47,259 bases of DNA from Desulfobulbaceae bacterium (GTDB lineage: Bacteria; Desulfobacterota; Desulfobulbia; Desulfobulbales; Desulfocapsaceae). This document shows positions 1 through 8,376 of the stretch, one piece after another. The stretch lies in NCBI GenBank assembly GCA_008933635.1, contig WBUQ01000017.1:1-47259 (forward strand), given 5' to 3'. Position 1 is the stretch's first letter; each line of letters opens with the position of its first letter. The position numbers and the translations under genes were made by a program. Below the pieces are notes generated by a model. That model had not been told where the DNA came from, did not search any database, and saw only the letters and a program-made list of their open reading frames with translations.

Positions 1-354
1 GGCAGCCAGCCGCAGCATCAGCTCTTCAAGACGAGTGACATGCTCAGTCACGGAAAGATGGTTGGCTCGCAGATGGACAATCGGATAGACGACCAGCTGG
101 CCGGGACCGTGGTAGGTGATGTCCCCGCCCCGCTCGATCTGCACCACTTCGATGCCGCGTCCGGCAAGGAACGATTCGGGAACACCCAGATGTTCACGGC
201 TGCCCCGCCGCCCGAGGGTGAAGACTGCCGGGTGCTCGGTGACCAGGACCGTGTCGTCCTGCCCTCCCCTCAGCCGTGCCGCAACCAGTTGCAGCTGCAA
301 TTCGCGCACGACCTGGTAGTCGACAAGGCCGAGATGGCAGAGCCGCAGCCGCAT
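1..354 (-). CDS. lipB: Octanoyltransferase LipB (partial, C-terminus off the left edge)
   Basis: LipB moves the octanoyl group from acyl carrier protein to lipoyl-dependent proteins such as GcvH, the first step of lipoate synthesis. The 118 visible residues begin MRLRLCHLGLVDY and contain the family motif RGGDITYHGPGQLVVYPI, whose RGG and YHGPGQ parts line the acyl-binding site. The catalytic Cys and Lys lie beyond the window edge. The ATG is 2 bases after the gcvPB stop, so the gene is the last visible member of the glycine cleavage operon. This fits its role, since the GcvH made from the same transcript needs lipoylation. A lipA gene may follow outside the window. Confidence 0.93.
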   Translation of the reverse strand, partial: MRLRLCHLGLVDYQVVRELQLQLVAARLRGGQDDTVLVTEHPAVFTLGRRGSREHLGVPESFLAGRGIEVVQIERGGDITYHGPGQLVVYPIVHLRANHLSVTEHVTRLEELMLRLAA

Positions 355-356
355 TT

Positions 357-1814
357 CTAGCCGCAGAGACAGGGATGGCGGGCGGCCCGGGTCTCGTCGA
401 GACGCCTGAGCTTGGCCCGTACCGGCGCCTGCAGCAGCAGGTCGGGAGTATCCGCGGCCTCCTGCACCACGGCCTTGAACGCCTCGACGAACTGGTCGAG
501 GTCGTCGCGGCACTCGGTTTCCGTCGGTTCGATCATGATCGCCCCGGGGACCACCAGCGGGAAATAGACCGTCGGCGGGTGATAGCCGTAATCGATCAGG
601 CGTTTGGCCATGTCGAGGGTCCTGATCCCGTGGTCATGCTGGAACTGGTCGGAAAAGACGCATTCATGCAGGCTCGGCTGGTCGTAGGGCAGATGCAGCG
701 TGCCCTTCAGCCGCTCCTTGACGTAGTTGGCGTTGAGCACCGCCAGCTGGCTGGCCTTCTTCAGATCTTCCGGCCCCATGCTGCGGATGTAGCTCCAGGC
801 CCGGACCAGCACGCTGAAGTTGCCGTGGAAGGCATGCAGCCGGCCGATCGACGACGGCCCGCCATCAGCCAGGCGATAGCCGCTGTCATCCCTGATGACC
901 CGCGGCGCCGGCAGGAACTGCTCCAGCGCCTGCACCACGCAGACCGGCCCGGCACCGGGACCGCCGCCGCCATGGGGAGTGGAGAAGGTCTTGTGGAGAT
1001 TGAGGTGCAGGACGTCGACACCGCACTTGCGTGGATCGGCGATGCCCATGATCGCGTTCATGTTGGCGCCGTCGCCGTACACCAGCCCCCCCCTGGCGTG
1101 CACCGCTTCTGCGATTGCCCGGATATTGCTCTCGAAGATCCCGAGGGTGTTGGGGTTGGTGAGCATGATGCCGGCGGTCTCCCCGTCCATCAGCGCCGCC
1201 ACCGTTTCCACTGCCAGTCGGCCGTCATCACCGGATTTCAGCGGAACCGGGGTGAAACCGCAGAGGGCGGCGCTGGCCGGGTTGGTGCCATGGGCGGTAT
1301 CCGGGATCAGGATCTTCGTCCGCTTCTCGCCCCGGCTGCGGAACCATGCGGCGAAGATCAGCATTCCCGCCAGCTCCCCCTGGGCCCCGGCCGATGGCTG
1401 GAGCGAAACCGCATCCATGCCGGTAATGACCGCAAGAAACTGCTGCAGCTCGAACATGATCCGCAGCACGCCCTGGGAGGAGGCGTCGTCGAGCATCGGG
1501 TGGGCGCAGGCGATTTCCGGCGTCGCCGCCATCCGTTCATTGATCTTCGGGTTGTACTTCATCGTGCAGGATCCCAGCGGGTACATACCGGAATCGATGC
1601 CGAAATTCCATTGCGACAGGCGGGTGTAATGGCGAATCACGTCGATCTCGCTGAGGTCGGGGAAATCCGGGCCTTCGTCACAGAGTCCCGCATCGATCGG
1701 CGCGGGAGGTACCCCGGACTCCACCATGCTCATGCCCCGCCGTCCCTTCCTGCCCTTTTCCCACAGCAGGGGTTCATTCAGTATCAGGCCGCTGGCCCCG
1801 ACTGTACCGTTCAT
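357..1814 (-). CDS. gcvPB: Glycine dehydrogenase (decarboxylating) subunit 2, GcvPB
   Basis: This is the C-terminal half of the two-subunit P-protein, which decarboxylates glycine and passes the aminomethyl group to lipoyl-GcvH. The 485 residues match the usual subunit size. The motif LHKTFSTPHGGGGPGAGP (about residues 273-290) carries the PLP-binding lysine, K275. Other P-protein signatures are PLGSCTMKYNPK near residue 80 and the Asp of YGDGANMNA near 250. The start codon overlaps the gcvPA stop by 4 bases, which suggests translational coupling so that the two halves are made in equal amounts. Cytosolic and PLP-dependent; identification is firm. Confidence 0.96.
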   Translation of the reverse strand: MNGTVGASGLILNEPLLWEKGRKGRRGMSMVESGVPPAPIDAGLCDEGPDFPDLSEIDVIRHYTRLSQWNFGIDSGMYPLGSCTMKYNPKINERMAATPEIACAHPMLDDASSQGVLRIMFELQQFLAVITGMDAVSLQPSAGAQGELAGMLIFAAWFRSRGEKRTKILIPDTAHGTNPASAALCGFTPVPLKSGDDGRLAVETVAALMDGETAGIMLTNPNTLGIFESNIRAIAEAVHARGGLVYGDGANMNAIMGIADPRKCGVDVLHLNLHKTFSTPHGGGGPGAGPVCVVQALEQFLPAPRVIRDDSGYRLADGGPSSIGRLHAFHGNFSVLVRAWSYIRSMGPEDLKKASQLAVLNANYVKERLKGTLHLPYDQPSLHECVFSDQFQHDHGIRTLDMAKRLIDYGYHPPTVYFPLVVPGAIMIEPTETECRDDLDQFVEAFKAVVQEAADTPDLLLQAPVRAKLRRLDETRAARHPCLCG

Positions 1815-3145
1815 CCCCGCACCTCACTGATAACCGTATCCAGAATCGTTTTCGTCGCCTTCTCGGTGACGCAGAACAGCCAGCAGCCGGTATAATCCGG
1901 GTAGTATTTTCCGAGCTCGATCCCGGCGACGATGCCTTTCCCTTTCAGCCGCTCCCGTACCGGAGTGAAATCGCCGGCAAACCGGAGAGCGAACTCGTTG
2001 AAGGTCGGACCGCTGAAGACGGGTACCGCACCGGCCGCAATCAGCCCGTTCTTCAGGTATTCGCTGAGGTCGTAGTTGCAGCGTGCCGTCTGCCGCAGAC
2101 CGCCACCGCCGAGCGAGGCCATGAAGATCGCCGCGGTCATTGCACAGAGCCCCTGGTTCGAGCAGATGTTCGAGGTCGCCTTTTCCCGGCGGATATGCTG
2201 CTCGCGGGTGGACAGGGTGAGGACGTAACCGCGCCGGCCTTCGAGGTCGACGGTCTCGCCGACCAGCCGTCCCGGCATGTTGCGGACGAATTCCTCCCGG
2301 CAGGCGAACATGCCGAGCGCCGCACCGCCGAAGGAGACCGGCAGGCCAAGGCTCTGGCCTTCGCCGCAGGCGATGTCGGCTCCGCAGCGGCCCGGGTTTT
2401 TGTAGAGGCCAAAGGCCATCGGCTCGGTGAAACCCGCCACCAGCAGTGCCCCGGAGGCATGTATGGCTGTCGCCGCCTGCTCCAGGTCCTCCATCGCGCC
2501 AAAGAAGTTGGGAGATTGCAGGGCTACCGCCGCCAGGCCATCCACACCGGCTAGCGGGGAGAGGTCGGTGCGGCCATCGGGACCGAAAGGCAGTTCGATG
2601 ATCTCGTAGCCGGTCGGCCGCAGATAGGAGGCGACCACCTCGCGGTAATGGGGATGGACGGCCCGGGAAATCGCCACCCGCCGGCTCTTTTTGACCACCC
2701 GCAGCCCCATCAGCAGCGCCTCGGCCAGGGCCGAGGCACCGTCGTAGAGAGAGGCATTGGCCACATCCAGCCCGAGCAGCCTGGCGGTCAGGGTCTGGTA
2801 CTCGAAGATGCCCTGCAGGGTGCCTTGGGCCATCTCAGGCTGATAGGGGGTATAGGAAGTCAGGAACTCCGAGCGGCCGGCGAGCGAGCGGACGATCTCC
2901 GGGATATGGTGCTGGTATCGTCCCGCCCCGACCAGCACGCTGTGCTGAGGCTCGATCGTCATCGACCCGGAGATCTCCCTCATCAGGTCATTGAGCTGCC
3001 ATTCGGTCAGGGCCTCGGGGACAGGGATGCTCCCCGCGAAGCGGCAGTCCGCCGGAATCGAGGTAAACAGCTCATCCAGGCTCCCCTTGCCGACAACCGC
3101 CAGCATTTCCGCAATTTCTTCGGGAGTATGGGGCAGGTAGCGCAT
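1811..3145 (-). CDS. gcvPA: Glycine dehydrogenase (decarboxylating) subunit 1, GcvPA
   Basis: This is the N-terminal half of the split P-protein (444 residues). It begins MRYLPHTPEEIAEML, typical of the family, and continues through YTPYQPEMAQGTLQ and the SKGLPVSFGG-like stretch EGQSLGLPVSFGG. It pairs with GcvPB to form the active decarboxylase; this half lacks the PLP lysine, as expected. A GAGGGG ribosome-binding site lies just upstream, and the start is 3 bases past the gcvH stop. Split P-proteins are common in anaerobes, Gram-positives and archaea, while many aerobic Proteobacteria have a single fused protein. Confidence 0.96.
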   Translation of the reverse strand: MRYLPHTPEEIAEMLAVVGKGSLDELFTSIPADCRFAGSIPVPEALTEWQLNDLMREISGSMTIEPQHSVLVGAGRYQHHIPEIVRSLAGRSEFLTSYTPYQPEMAQGTLQGIFEYQTLTARLLGLDVANASLYDGASALAEALLMGLRVVKKSRRVAISRAVHPHYREVVASYLRPTGYEIIELPFGPDGRTDLSPLAGVDGLAAVALQSPNFFGAMEDLEQAATAIHASGALLVAGFTEPMAFGLYKNPGRCGADIACGEGQSLGLPVSFGGAALGMFACREEFVRNMPGRLVGETVDLEGRRGYVLTLSTREQHIRREKATSNICSNQGLCAMTAAIFMASLGGGGLRQTARCNYDLSEYLKNGLIAAGAVPVFSGPTFNEFALRFAGDFTPVRERLKGKGIVAGIELGKYYPDYTGCWLFCVTEKATKTILDTVISEVRG

Positions 3146-3148
3146 GGC

Positions 3149-3544
3149 TTATCCCCTCAGCATATCGAGATAGTCTTCGGCGGACATCAGTTCTTCGTAT
3201 TCACCGGCGTCGTTTGGCCGGATCTCGACGATCCAGGCACCGTACGGATCCTGGTTGATCATCTCCGGCGTATCGATCAGGGCCTCGTTTACCGCCACCA
3301 CCTCGCCGCCAACTGGCATGTATATCTCGGAGACGGCCTTCACCGACTCCAGGGTGCCGAACTCGTCGCCCTTTTCGAAGATGTCGCCAACCTCCGGCAT
3401 CTCGACGTAGACTATATCCCCCAGCTGGTCCTGGGCATAGTCACTGACACCGATCCGCACCGTCTCGCCGTCGACAGCGGCCCATTCGTGATCCTCGGTA
3501 TAGCGCACCGTCTCAGGAAATTCGAGTTCGCTCAGTTCCTTCAT
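3149..3544 (-). CDS. gcvH: Glycine cleavage system H protein
   Basis: This 131-residue carrier shuttles the aminomethyl group, and then reducing equivalents, between the P, T and L proteins on a lipoyl arm. The lipoylation site is K69 in GTLESVKAVSEIYMP, and the N-terminus has the familiar YTEDHEW pattern. A strong GGAGG ribosome-binding site lies upstream of the ATG. It sits between gcvT (25 bases upstream) and gcvPA (3 bases downstream). Its lipoate would be supplied through the lipB product at the end of the same operon and reoxidised by the divergent lpdA product. Confidence 0.97.
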   Translation of the reverse strand: MKELSELEFPETVRYTEDHEWAAVDGETVRIGVSDYAQDQLGDIVYVEMPEVGDIFEKGDEFGTLESVKAVSEIYMPVGGEVVAVNEALIDTPEMINQDPYGAWIVEIRPNDAGEYEELMSAEDYLDMLRG

Positions 3545-3569
3545 CGTCTCCGTCCTCCCATCGGTTTCG

Positions 3570-4847
3570 TTACAGCATTGACGTTATGGGGCGTCTTGCC
3601 GACCTGTGGGGCCGGATGTCCGCACGTATCTCCACCCTGATATCCCGTCGGCCATCGGTGATGATGACGATGTCACCGGCTGCCAGCGGTCCGTGTACCT
3701 TGACAAAGCCGCAGCTGAGCCCGCGGGGCCGGAACTCCTCCGGTCTGCCCTCGGCTGCCGGCGTCGCCACGCTGATAATCGTCTCGCCGACCCGGCCAAT
3801 GGCCATATCGGTGGCGCAGGTCAGCACCTGGCCTATTGTATCACCTTGCAGGTTTGTTACAAAGGTGTCTTTTCCCACCGTGATCTTCCGCGGATCGAAG
3901 CCGGCAAAGGGCAGAGTGTACTCTCCCGCCGGATCGTCGAGCAGGCTTCTGCCTCCGATGAAATCCTTGCTGAAGGACTTCCCGCCATCGTCCCATGGCA
4001 GGGCGAACAACCAGGGATTGTTGGCAAATTTCCATGGACCGATATCCTGATGCGACAGCGGCAGGACAGCCCCGGTCCGCAGCGAATCGCGGGCGGCCAG
4101 GCCGCAGGGCAGCACTGCGAACTCTTCGCCGGCGGCCAGCACCGTCTGCCACAGCGATACGATCCGGTCGCCTGCGGCAAACAGTTCGAATCCGAATTCA
4201 CCGGTATAGCCGGTGCGCGAGAGCAGCAGCGGCGTACCGTCAAGGAGCGTCACCGGGTGGGGGGCGATCAGTTCGCCGAATCCGCCCTTGCAGGAAAAAT
4301 AGGTCATCCCGGCAAAGACCGTTTGCGGATCACGGAGCACCCTGCCCAGCACCTTCGCCGCCAGCGGTCCCTGGATATCCATCTTGCCGATTCGATCCGT
4401 GTAATCGATCGTCTGCACCCCGGAGGCCTCCGGGCGATCTTCGAGATGGCGCGCCACAATTCCGCCCATGCCGGCGTTGACCACTACCATCCAGGAATCT
4501 TCGCCCAGCCGGTAGACGATGGCATCATCGATGACCGTACCGTCCTCGGCGAGGAAGACTCCGTAGACGCAGCGGCCGGCAGTCAGCGGCCCCCTGTCCT
4601 TCCCTTGGCAGTGCTCCAGATCCTTGGAAAAGCAGCGCTGCAGCAGAGCAAGCGCCCCCTTTCCCCGCAGGCCGATCAGCGCCATGTGGCTGGTATCGAA
4701 GATTCCTGCAGCCTCGATGACCGCCAGGTGCTCGGCCTTGGCGCCGGCGGGATACCACAGCGGCATGTCGTAGAGACCGAAGTGAGCCATATTGGCGCCC
4801 TGATCGAGATGCCACCGGTGCAGCGGTGTCGTTCGCAGTTCCTCCAT
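3570..4847 (-). CDS. gcvT: Glycine cleavage system T protein (aminomethyltransferase), somewhat divergent
   Basis: GcvT transfers the methylene carbon from aminomethyl-lipoyl GcvH to tetrahydrofolate and releases ammonia. The sequence starts MEELRTTPLHRWHLDQGANMAHFGLYDMPLWY. It has the conserved acidic VIDDAIVYR region and RTGYTGEFGFEL. I chose the ATG at 4847 because GAGGTGGG lies at the right distance; a GTG 9 bases upstream overlaps that site. At 425 residues it is longer than the usual 360-370. The usual LRLEAG/LYG segment is replaced by SLRTGAVLPLSHQDIGP, so it belongs to a divergent branch. Its place in the operon makes the T-protein role very likely. Confidence 0.9.
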   Translation of the reverse strand: MEELRTTPLHRWHLDQGANMAHFGLYDMPLWYPAGAKAEHLAVIEAAGIFDTSHMALIGLRGKGALALLQRCFSKDLEHCQGKDRGPLTAGRCVYGVFLAEDGTVIDDAIVYRLGEDSWMVVVNAGMGGIVARHLEDRPEASGVQTIDYTDRIGKMDIQGPLAAKVLGRVLRDPQTVFAGMTYFSCKGGFGELIAPHPVTLLDGTPLLLSRTGYTGEFGFELFAAGDRIVSLWQTVLAAGEEFAVLPCGLAARDSLRTGAVLPLSHQDIGPWKFANNPWLFALPWDDGGKSFSKDFIGGRSLLDDPAGEYTLPFAGFDPRKITVGKDTFVTNLQGDTIGQVLTCATDMAIGRVGETIISVATPAAEGRPEEFRPRGLSCGFVKVHGPLAAGDIVIITDGRRDIRVEIRADIRPHRSARRPITSML

Positions 4848-4891
4848 CGTTCCCACCTCGTCCTGTTGAAATGATCGTGACCGCCGTCCGC

Positions 4892-5335
4892 TCAGAGGGT
4901 CAGCGGCACCTTGAGATTGAAACTCTTGTAAACGACGAAGGTTTCGACCGACGAAACGTTGGCAATGGTCGAGACCTCCTCGGTATAGAACTCCAGGATC
5001 GTGAAATCGCGGCTCAGCATCACCATCAGGATCAGATCGAACCGTCCGGTCACCACACAGACCGAGATGACGCCGCGCAGGCGGCTGAATTCCTCGCCCT
5101 TCTTGACCAGGTTCATATCCTTGACCTTGACTCCGACCATCACCACGTTCTGGTCAGGGATGACTTCGGGATCGACCAGTCCGGCAATCTCTAGCACGCC
5201 CTCGTCCATCAGTCGCTTGACCCTGGCCCGCACGGTCCCTTCCGAAAGTGACAGGGATTCGGCAATCTTTTTGAACGGCGCCCGTCCATCCCTGAGGTGG
5301 TTGATGATCGAGATGTTGATGTCATCTATCTTCAT
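4892..5335 (-). CDS. Lrp/AsnC family transcriptional regulator
   Basis: This is an amino-acid-responsive DNA-binding protein of about 147 residues. The N-terminal winged HTH spans MKIDDINISIINHL through LSLSEGTVRARVKRLMDEG, followed by a RAM/AsnC ligand-binding domain (VVMVGVKVKDM and VCVVTGRFDLILMV). An ATG at 5368 would add 11 residues. I prefer the start at 5335 because the predicted promoter places transcription start close to 5367 and the family begins at this position. It is first in the gcv operon, 44 bases before gcvT, and diverges from lpdA. It is therefore probably the local glycine-responsive regulator and probably controls itself. The ligand is inferred. Confidence 0.9.
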   Translation of the reverse strand: MKIDDINISIINHLRDGRAPFKKIAESLSLSEGTVRARVKRLMDEGVLEIAGLVDPEVIPDQNVVMVGVKVKDMNLVKKGEEFSRLRGVISVCVVTGRFDLILMVMLSRDFTILEFYTEEVSTIANVSSVETFVVYKSFNLKVPLTL

Positions 5336-5373
5336 TTGTCGCATCCGCTGAATTGGTCTTGCTTTCATAGGAA

Positions 5374-5429
5374 AGGCTACGATATATTGATGACATTGTC
5401 AATGTTGTGTTGAATTATAGATAATATCG
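5374..5429. promoter_or_regulatory. Divergent lrp/lpdA promoters sharing one palindrome
   Basis: An AT-rich island separates lrp from lpdA. TGACA-T-TGTCA (5391-5401) is a perfect 5+1+5 palindrome. Rightward, TTGTCA (5396-5401) and GATAAT (5420-5425) are 18 bases apart and face lpdA. Leftward, TTGACA (5402-5397) and TAGCCT (5379-5374) are 17 apart and face lrp. Flanking half-sites CGATATAT (5380-5387) and ATAATATCG (5421-5429) form a second, wider inverted repeat. A regulator bound here could affect both promoters. Assignment to the neighbouring Lrp protein is inferred from position. Confidence 0.5.
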
Positions 5430-5482
5430 TCAGTATTTTTCATTTAAATTACGAATTCCATATTTCTCCCGGGAGACAAGCC

Positions 5483-6895
5483 ATGCAGATCGCGATACTC
5501 GGCGCCGGACCGGGCGGCTATGTCGCCGCCGTCCGTGCCGCCCAGATGGGGGCAAGCGTCACCCTGGTGGAAAAAGGCCCCCTGGGCGGAACCTGCCTGA
5601 ACTGGGGCTGCATTCCCTCCAAGGTCTTCAAGCAATCCGCCGACATCCTCACCTCCCTGCGACATGCGGAGGAATTCGCCATCTCCGCTGCCAGCGATGC
5701 CCGTTGCGATATGCCGTCCCTGGTTGCCCGCAAGGAGAGGATTATCGGCATTCAGGCCGGCGGCATTGCGGCCCTGCTGAAAAAACACGGCGTCCGGGTC
5801 GTCACCGGCAAGGGCCGGATCAGCGGCCTGCACCGGCTGCAGGTCAGGACTGCGTCCGGCAATGAGGAAGAACTCGCCTGGGACAGGCTGATCCTCGCCA
5901 CCGGCAGCCGGCCGGCGGCCATTCCGGCCGTCCCCTTCGATGGCCGTCAGATCCTGTCCAGCGACCATGTCTTTTCCCTCGACCGCTTCCCAGACTCACT
6001 GACCATCGTCGGCGGCGGGGTGATCGGCTGCGAGATGGCCTCGATCTTCGCCGCTCTCGGCAGCCGTGTGACCCTGATCGAGGCAATGGACCGTCTGCTG
6101 CCCCTGCCCTCGGTGGATGAGGAATGCAGCAAGCTGCTGGCGCGGGAGATGAAGAAACAGAAAATCCGCGTCCTGACCGGGACCACGATCCGGTCAGCCG
6201 CTTCCGCCGGCGACCAGGTCGAACTGCAGATCGGGAAGGTCGGCGATTCCGACACCGCCGGCCTGCAACAGGAATCCTGCGACAAGCTGCTGGTCTGTAT
6301 CGGCCGGACACCGAACAGTTCCGAGATCGGCCTTGAAGCAATAGGGGTCGAGGTCGATACCAGGGGATGGGTCCTCGCCGATTCCCTGATGCGGACCAGC
6401 AACCCGGAGGTCTATGCCATCGGCGATATCCTCGGCCCGGATCGCATCATGCTCGCCCACGTCGCCTCAGCGGAAGGAGAGATCGCCGCCGCCAACTGTC
6501 TCGGCGAAAACCAGGAAATGGAATACGGCTGCATCCCGGGAGCCATCTTCACGCAACCGGAAATTGCCAACGTCGGCCTGTCGGAAGCGGAGGCCATCAC
6601 CCGGGGGTACCGGGTCAAAGCCGACAGCGTCCTTTTCCGCACCCTCGGCAAGGCCCAGATCCTAGGCGAGATCGCCGGCTTCGCCAAGATAGTGGCCGAA
6701 CAGGGCAGCGGCCGGATCCTCGGCGTCCACATCGCCGGCCCCCATGCCACTGACCTGATCGCCGAGTCGGTGCTGGCCATACGCAGCAAAATGACGGTAC
6801 GGCAACTGGCCGAAACCATCCACGCCCACCCCACCCTGGCCGAGGTCATGCTGGAGACCGCCTTCAAGGTGCTGGACCGGCCGCTGCACGGCTGA
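5483..6895 (+). CDS. lpdA: Dihydrolipoyl dehydrogenase (E3 / L protein)
   Basis: This FAD enzyme reoxidises dihydrolipoyl-GcvH (or 2-oxoacid dehydrogenase E2) using NAD+. It has an N-terminal FAD site GAGPGGY, the redox disulfide GGTCLNWGCIPSK (C38 and C43), a second nucleotide site GGGVIGCEMA near residue 175, and ATGSRP. The C-terminal HAHPTLAEVMLE carries the catalytic His-Glu pair, H449 and E454. The 470-residue length is typical. GGGAG lies 8 bases before the ATG. It is divergent from the gcv operon and probably co-regulated with it through the shared operator. It could also serve other lipoyl complexes. Confidence 0.95.
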   Translation: MQIAILGAGPGGYVAAVRAAQMGASVTLVEKGPLGGTCLNWGCIPSKVFKQSADILTSLRHAEEFAISAASDARCDMPSLVARKERIIGIQAGGIAALLKKHGVRVVTGKGRISGLHRLQVRTASGNEEELAWDRLILATGSRPAAIPAVPFDGRQILSSDHVFSLDRFPDSLTIVGGGVIGCEMASIFAALGSRVTLIEAMDRLLPLPSVDEECSKLLAREMKKQKIRVLTGTTIRSAASAGDQVELQIGKVGDSDTAGLQQESCDKLLVCIGRTPNSSEIGLEAIGVEVDTRGWVLADSLMRTSNPEVYAIGDILGPDRIMLAHVASAEGEIAAANCLGENQEMEYGCIPGAIFTQPEIANVGLSEAEAITRGYRVKADSVLFRTLGKAQILGEIAGFAKIVAEQGSGRILGVHIAGPHATDLIAESVLAIRSKMTVRQLAETIHAHPTLAEVMLETAFKVLDRPLHG

Positions 6896-7260
6896 CCGGT
6901 CCAGATTGCAGGAGGTGACCGAGACAGGCAAATCCGTATTGGATACCTGTTGCCAAATCCGACCAGAACATGCACAATTACTGAAATCGTAGAGAACGGA
7001 CCGGGACGGCTGCAGCACTTGAGCGTACAGGCAACCGGATCGGCATCGAAAAAGCAACTCTCTGGCGACCGACCTCTCTCCCTGACTCCTCTGCTGCATG
7101 CATGAAATGGGTGTGTCCCGAGGCGTATGAGATGAAGCAGCGGACAGGAACGGAGGCCGTGGCCAGAGAAAACTGATCCCGGCTGGCATGGCATCCCGGC
7201 AGCACACTTCCCATGCACTGCCAGATATCTGCCGACGGATGACCGCTGACCCAGCCACAT
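6896..7260. other. Intergenic region between lpdA and the lytic transglycosylase
   Basis: I see no convincing gene in these 365 bases. Just after lpdA, CAGG/ATCC (6925-6935) can pair with GGAT/CCTG (6941-6949) in an imperfect hairpin without a T-tract, so it is at best a weak terminator. A candidate promoter follows (6950-6978). The rest is of lower, uneven base composition with no strong repeats. Confidence 0.4.
6950..6978 (+). promoter_or_regulatory. Candidate sigma-70-type promoter for the 7261-9628 cluster
   Basis: TTGCCA (6950-6955) and CACAAT (6973-6978) are separated by 17 bases and match the consensus at 5 of 6 and 4 of 6 positions. It would give a leader of about 275 bases before the lytic transglycosylase gene. 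Pattern match only. Confidence 0.3.
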
Positions 7261-8376
7261 ATGTCCCAGCCCGCAACCCTTAGCCCGGAAACCGCAAAAG
7301 CGCCGCCAGCGGTGAAAAAGCCGTCACGTCCGCGTCCCACCCGAAAGAAAAATACCGGGCAGGGAAAACGGGGCAAAAAGAAGAAGCCGGCGGTTTCTCT
7401 GCGCCGCCACGCCCTGCTGCTGGGAGGGGAGATCACCGGCCTAGCGATCACCGGCATCGCCGCAATCATCGCCCTGCTCGGCTACTCGGCCAACCGCTTC
7501 TCCGGCACCCGCCTCTTTTCCAATCTGTTGCCCTTTGCCACCGGGATTCTCGGGTGCATCATCCTCGCCGCCGTTCTTCTCATCATCTGGAAAAGTCTGC
7601 GGACCAGGCTGCAGGCCTGGTGGTCCCCGCTTCCCGCCGTCATCGCCCTGAGCCTGGCGCTGGCAGTTGCGCTGCTGGCCAGGCAGGGCCACTTTATCCA
7701 GGCCTACGGCTACTACCGGACCCTGCTCGGCGGCAGGGAAGAGGCGAGCCGCATGACCCTCGCCCACCAGGTCTATGCGGCCTACCGTCGGCTGGAAGCC
7801 CCGGAGCTGAAGAAAATGGTCGAACGCGCGGAACCCTACCGGCCAGCTCTCACCGAGGCGGCCAGGGCCTTTGCCATCGATGCCGACCTGCTGCAGGGCC
7901 TCGCCGCCACAGAATCCTCCTTCCTGCCAAGGGAGAGCGCAGACGGCGGCCAGGGACTGTTCCAGATCACCCGGGTTCCGGATGCCGCGCGAGACAGGGT
8001 TGACCGTATCTTTCCGCCGGAACAGCGGGCACTGACCAATCCGCGCTACAACGCCCACCTCGGAGCGGCCACCCTGCGGCATTATCTCGACGAAATGAAG
8101 AACGATCTCTTCCTCGGCCTGCTCGCCTACAACATCGGCCCGGCCAACGGCGGTCTTCGCTTTATCATGGAGCAGTACGGGGCGACAGACTTCGTCACCA
8201 TCCAGCCCTACCTGCAACGCCTGCCCCGCGATTACCCGATCCGGGTTCTGTCCTACTCGCTGGCCTTCCGCATCCAGCAGCAGGAAGGCCGGCTCCTCGC
8301 CTATGAAGAAGGAAACAACGCGCTGCGCATCCAGAACATCGGCATCCCCGGTATCGGCGAAGATACAGTGCGATGA
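7261..8376 (+). CDS. Membrane-anchored lytic transglycosylase (SLT domain)
   Basis: This 371-residue protein probably cleaves the glycan strands of peptidoglycan. Residues 1-50 are rich in Lys, Arg and Pro (cytoplasmic). Three hydrophobic segments follow (about 51-75, 88-110 and 122-140), and the rest is likely periplasmic. The SLT domain has the catalytic glutamate in AATESSF (E218), then GGQGLFQIT and LLAYNIGPANG, as in Slt70/MltC-type enzymes. No strong ribosome-binding site precedes the ATG, so the start is uncertain. The stop overlaps the next gene by 4 bases. The basic N-terminal tail and triple membrane anchor are less usual than a simple lipoprotein or signal-peptide form. Confidence 0.82.
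   Translation: MSQPATLSPETAKAPPAVKKPSRPRPTRKKNTGQGKRGKKKKPAVSLRRHALLLGGEITGLAITGIAAIIALLGYSANRFSGTRLFSNLLPFATGILGCIILAAVLLIIWKSLRTRLQAWWSPLPAVIALSLALAVALLARQGHFIQAYGYYRTLLGGREEASRMTLAHQVYAAYRRLEAPELKKMVERAEPYRPALTEAARAFAIDADLLQGLAATESSFLPRESADGGQGLFQITRVPDAARDRVDRIFPPEQRALTNPRYNAHLGAATLRHYLDEMKNDLFLGLLAYNIGPANGGLRFIMEQYGATDFVTIQPYLQRLPRDYPIRVLSYSLAFRIQQQEGRLLAYEEGNNALRIQNIGIPGIGEDTVR

Noticed and set aside
276-1895. Plus-strand open frame of 539 codons opposite gcvPB
   Set aside because: Opposite strand of an unmistakable gcvPB; no domain pattern and composition typical of a shadow frame.
4848-4891. Glycine riboswitch before gcvT
   Set aside because: Only 44 bases lie between lrp and gcvT, too short for the aptamer, and no aptamer core was seen before lrp or lpdA.
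6918-6995. Possible 25-codon peptide after lpdA with an AGGAGG sequence
   Set aside because: The ribosome-binding site touches the GTG start with no spacing and the peptide has no recognisable feature.
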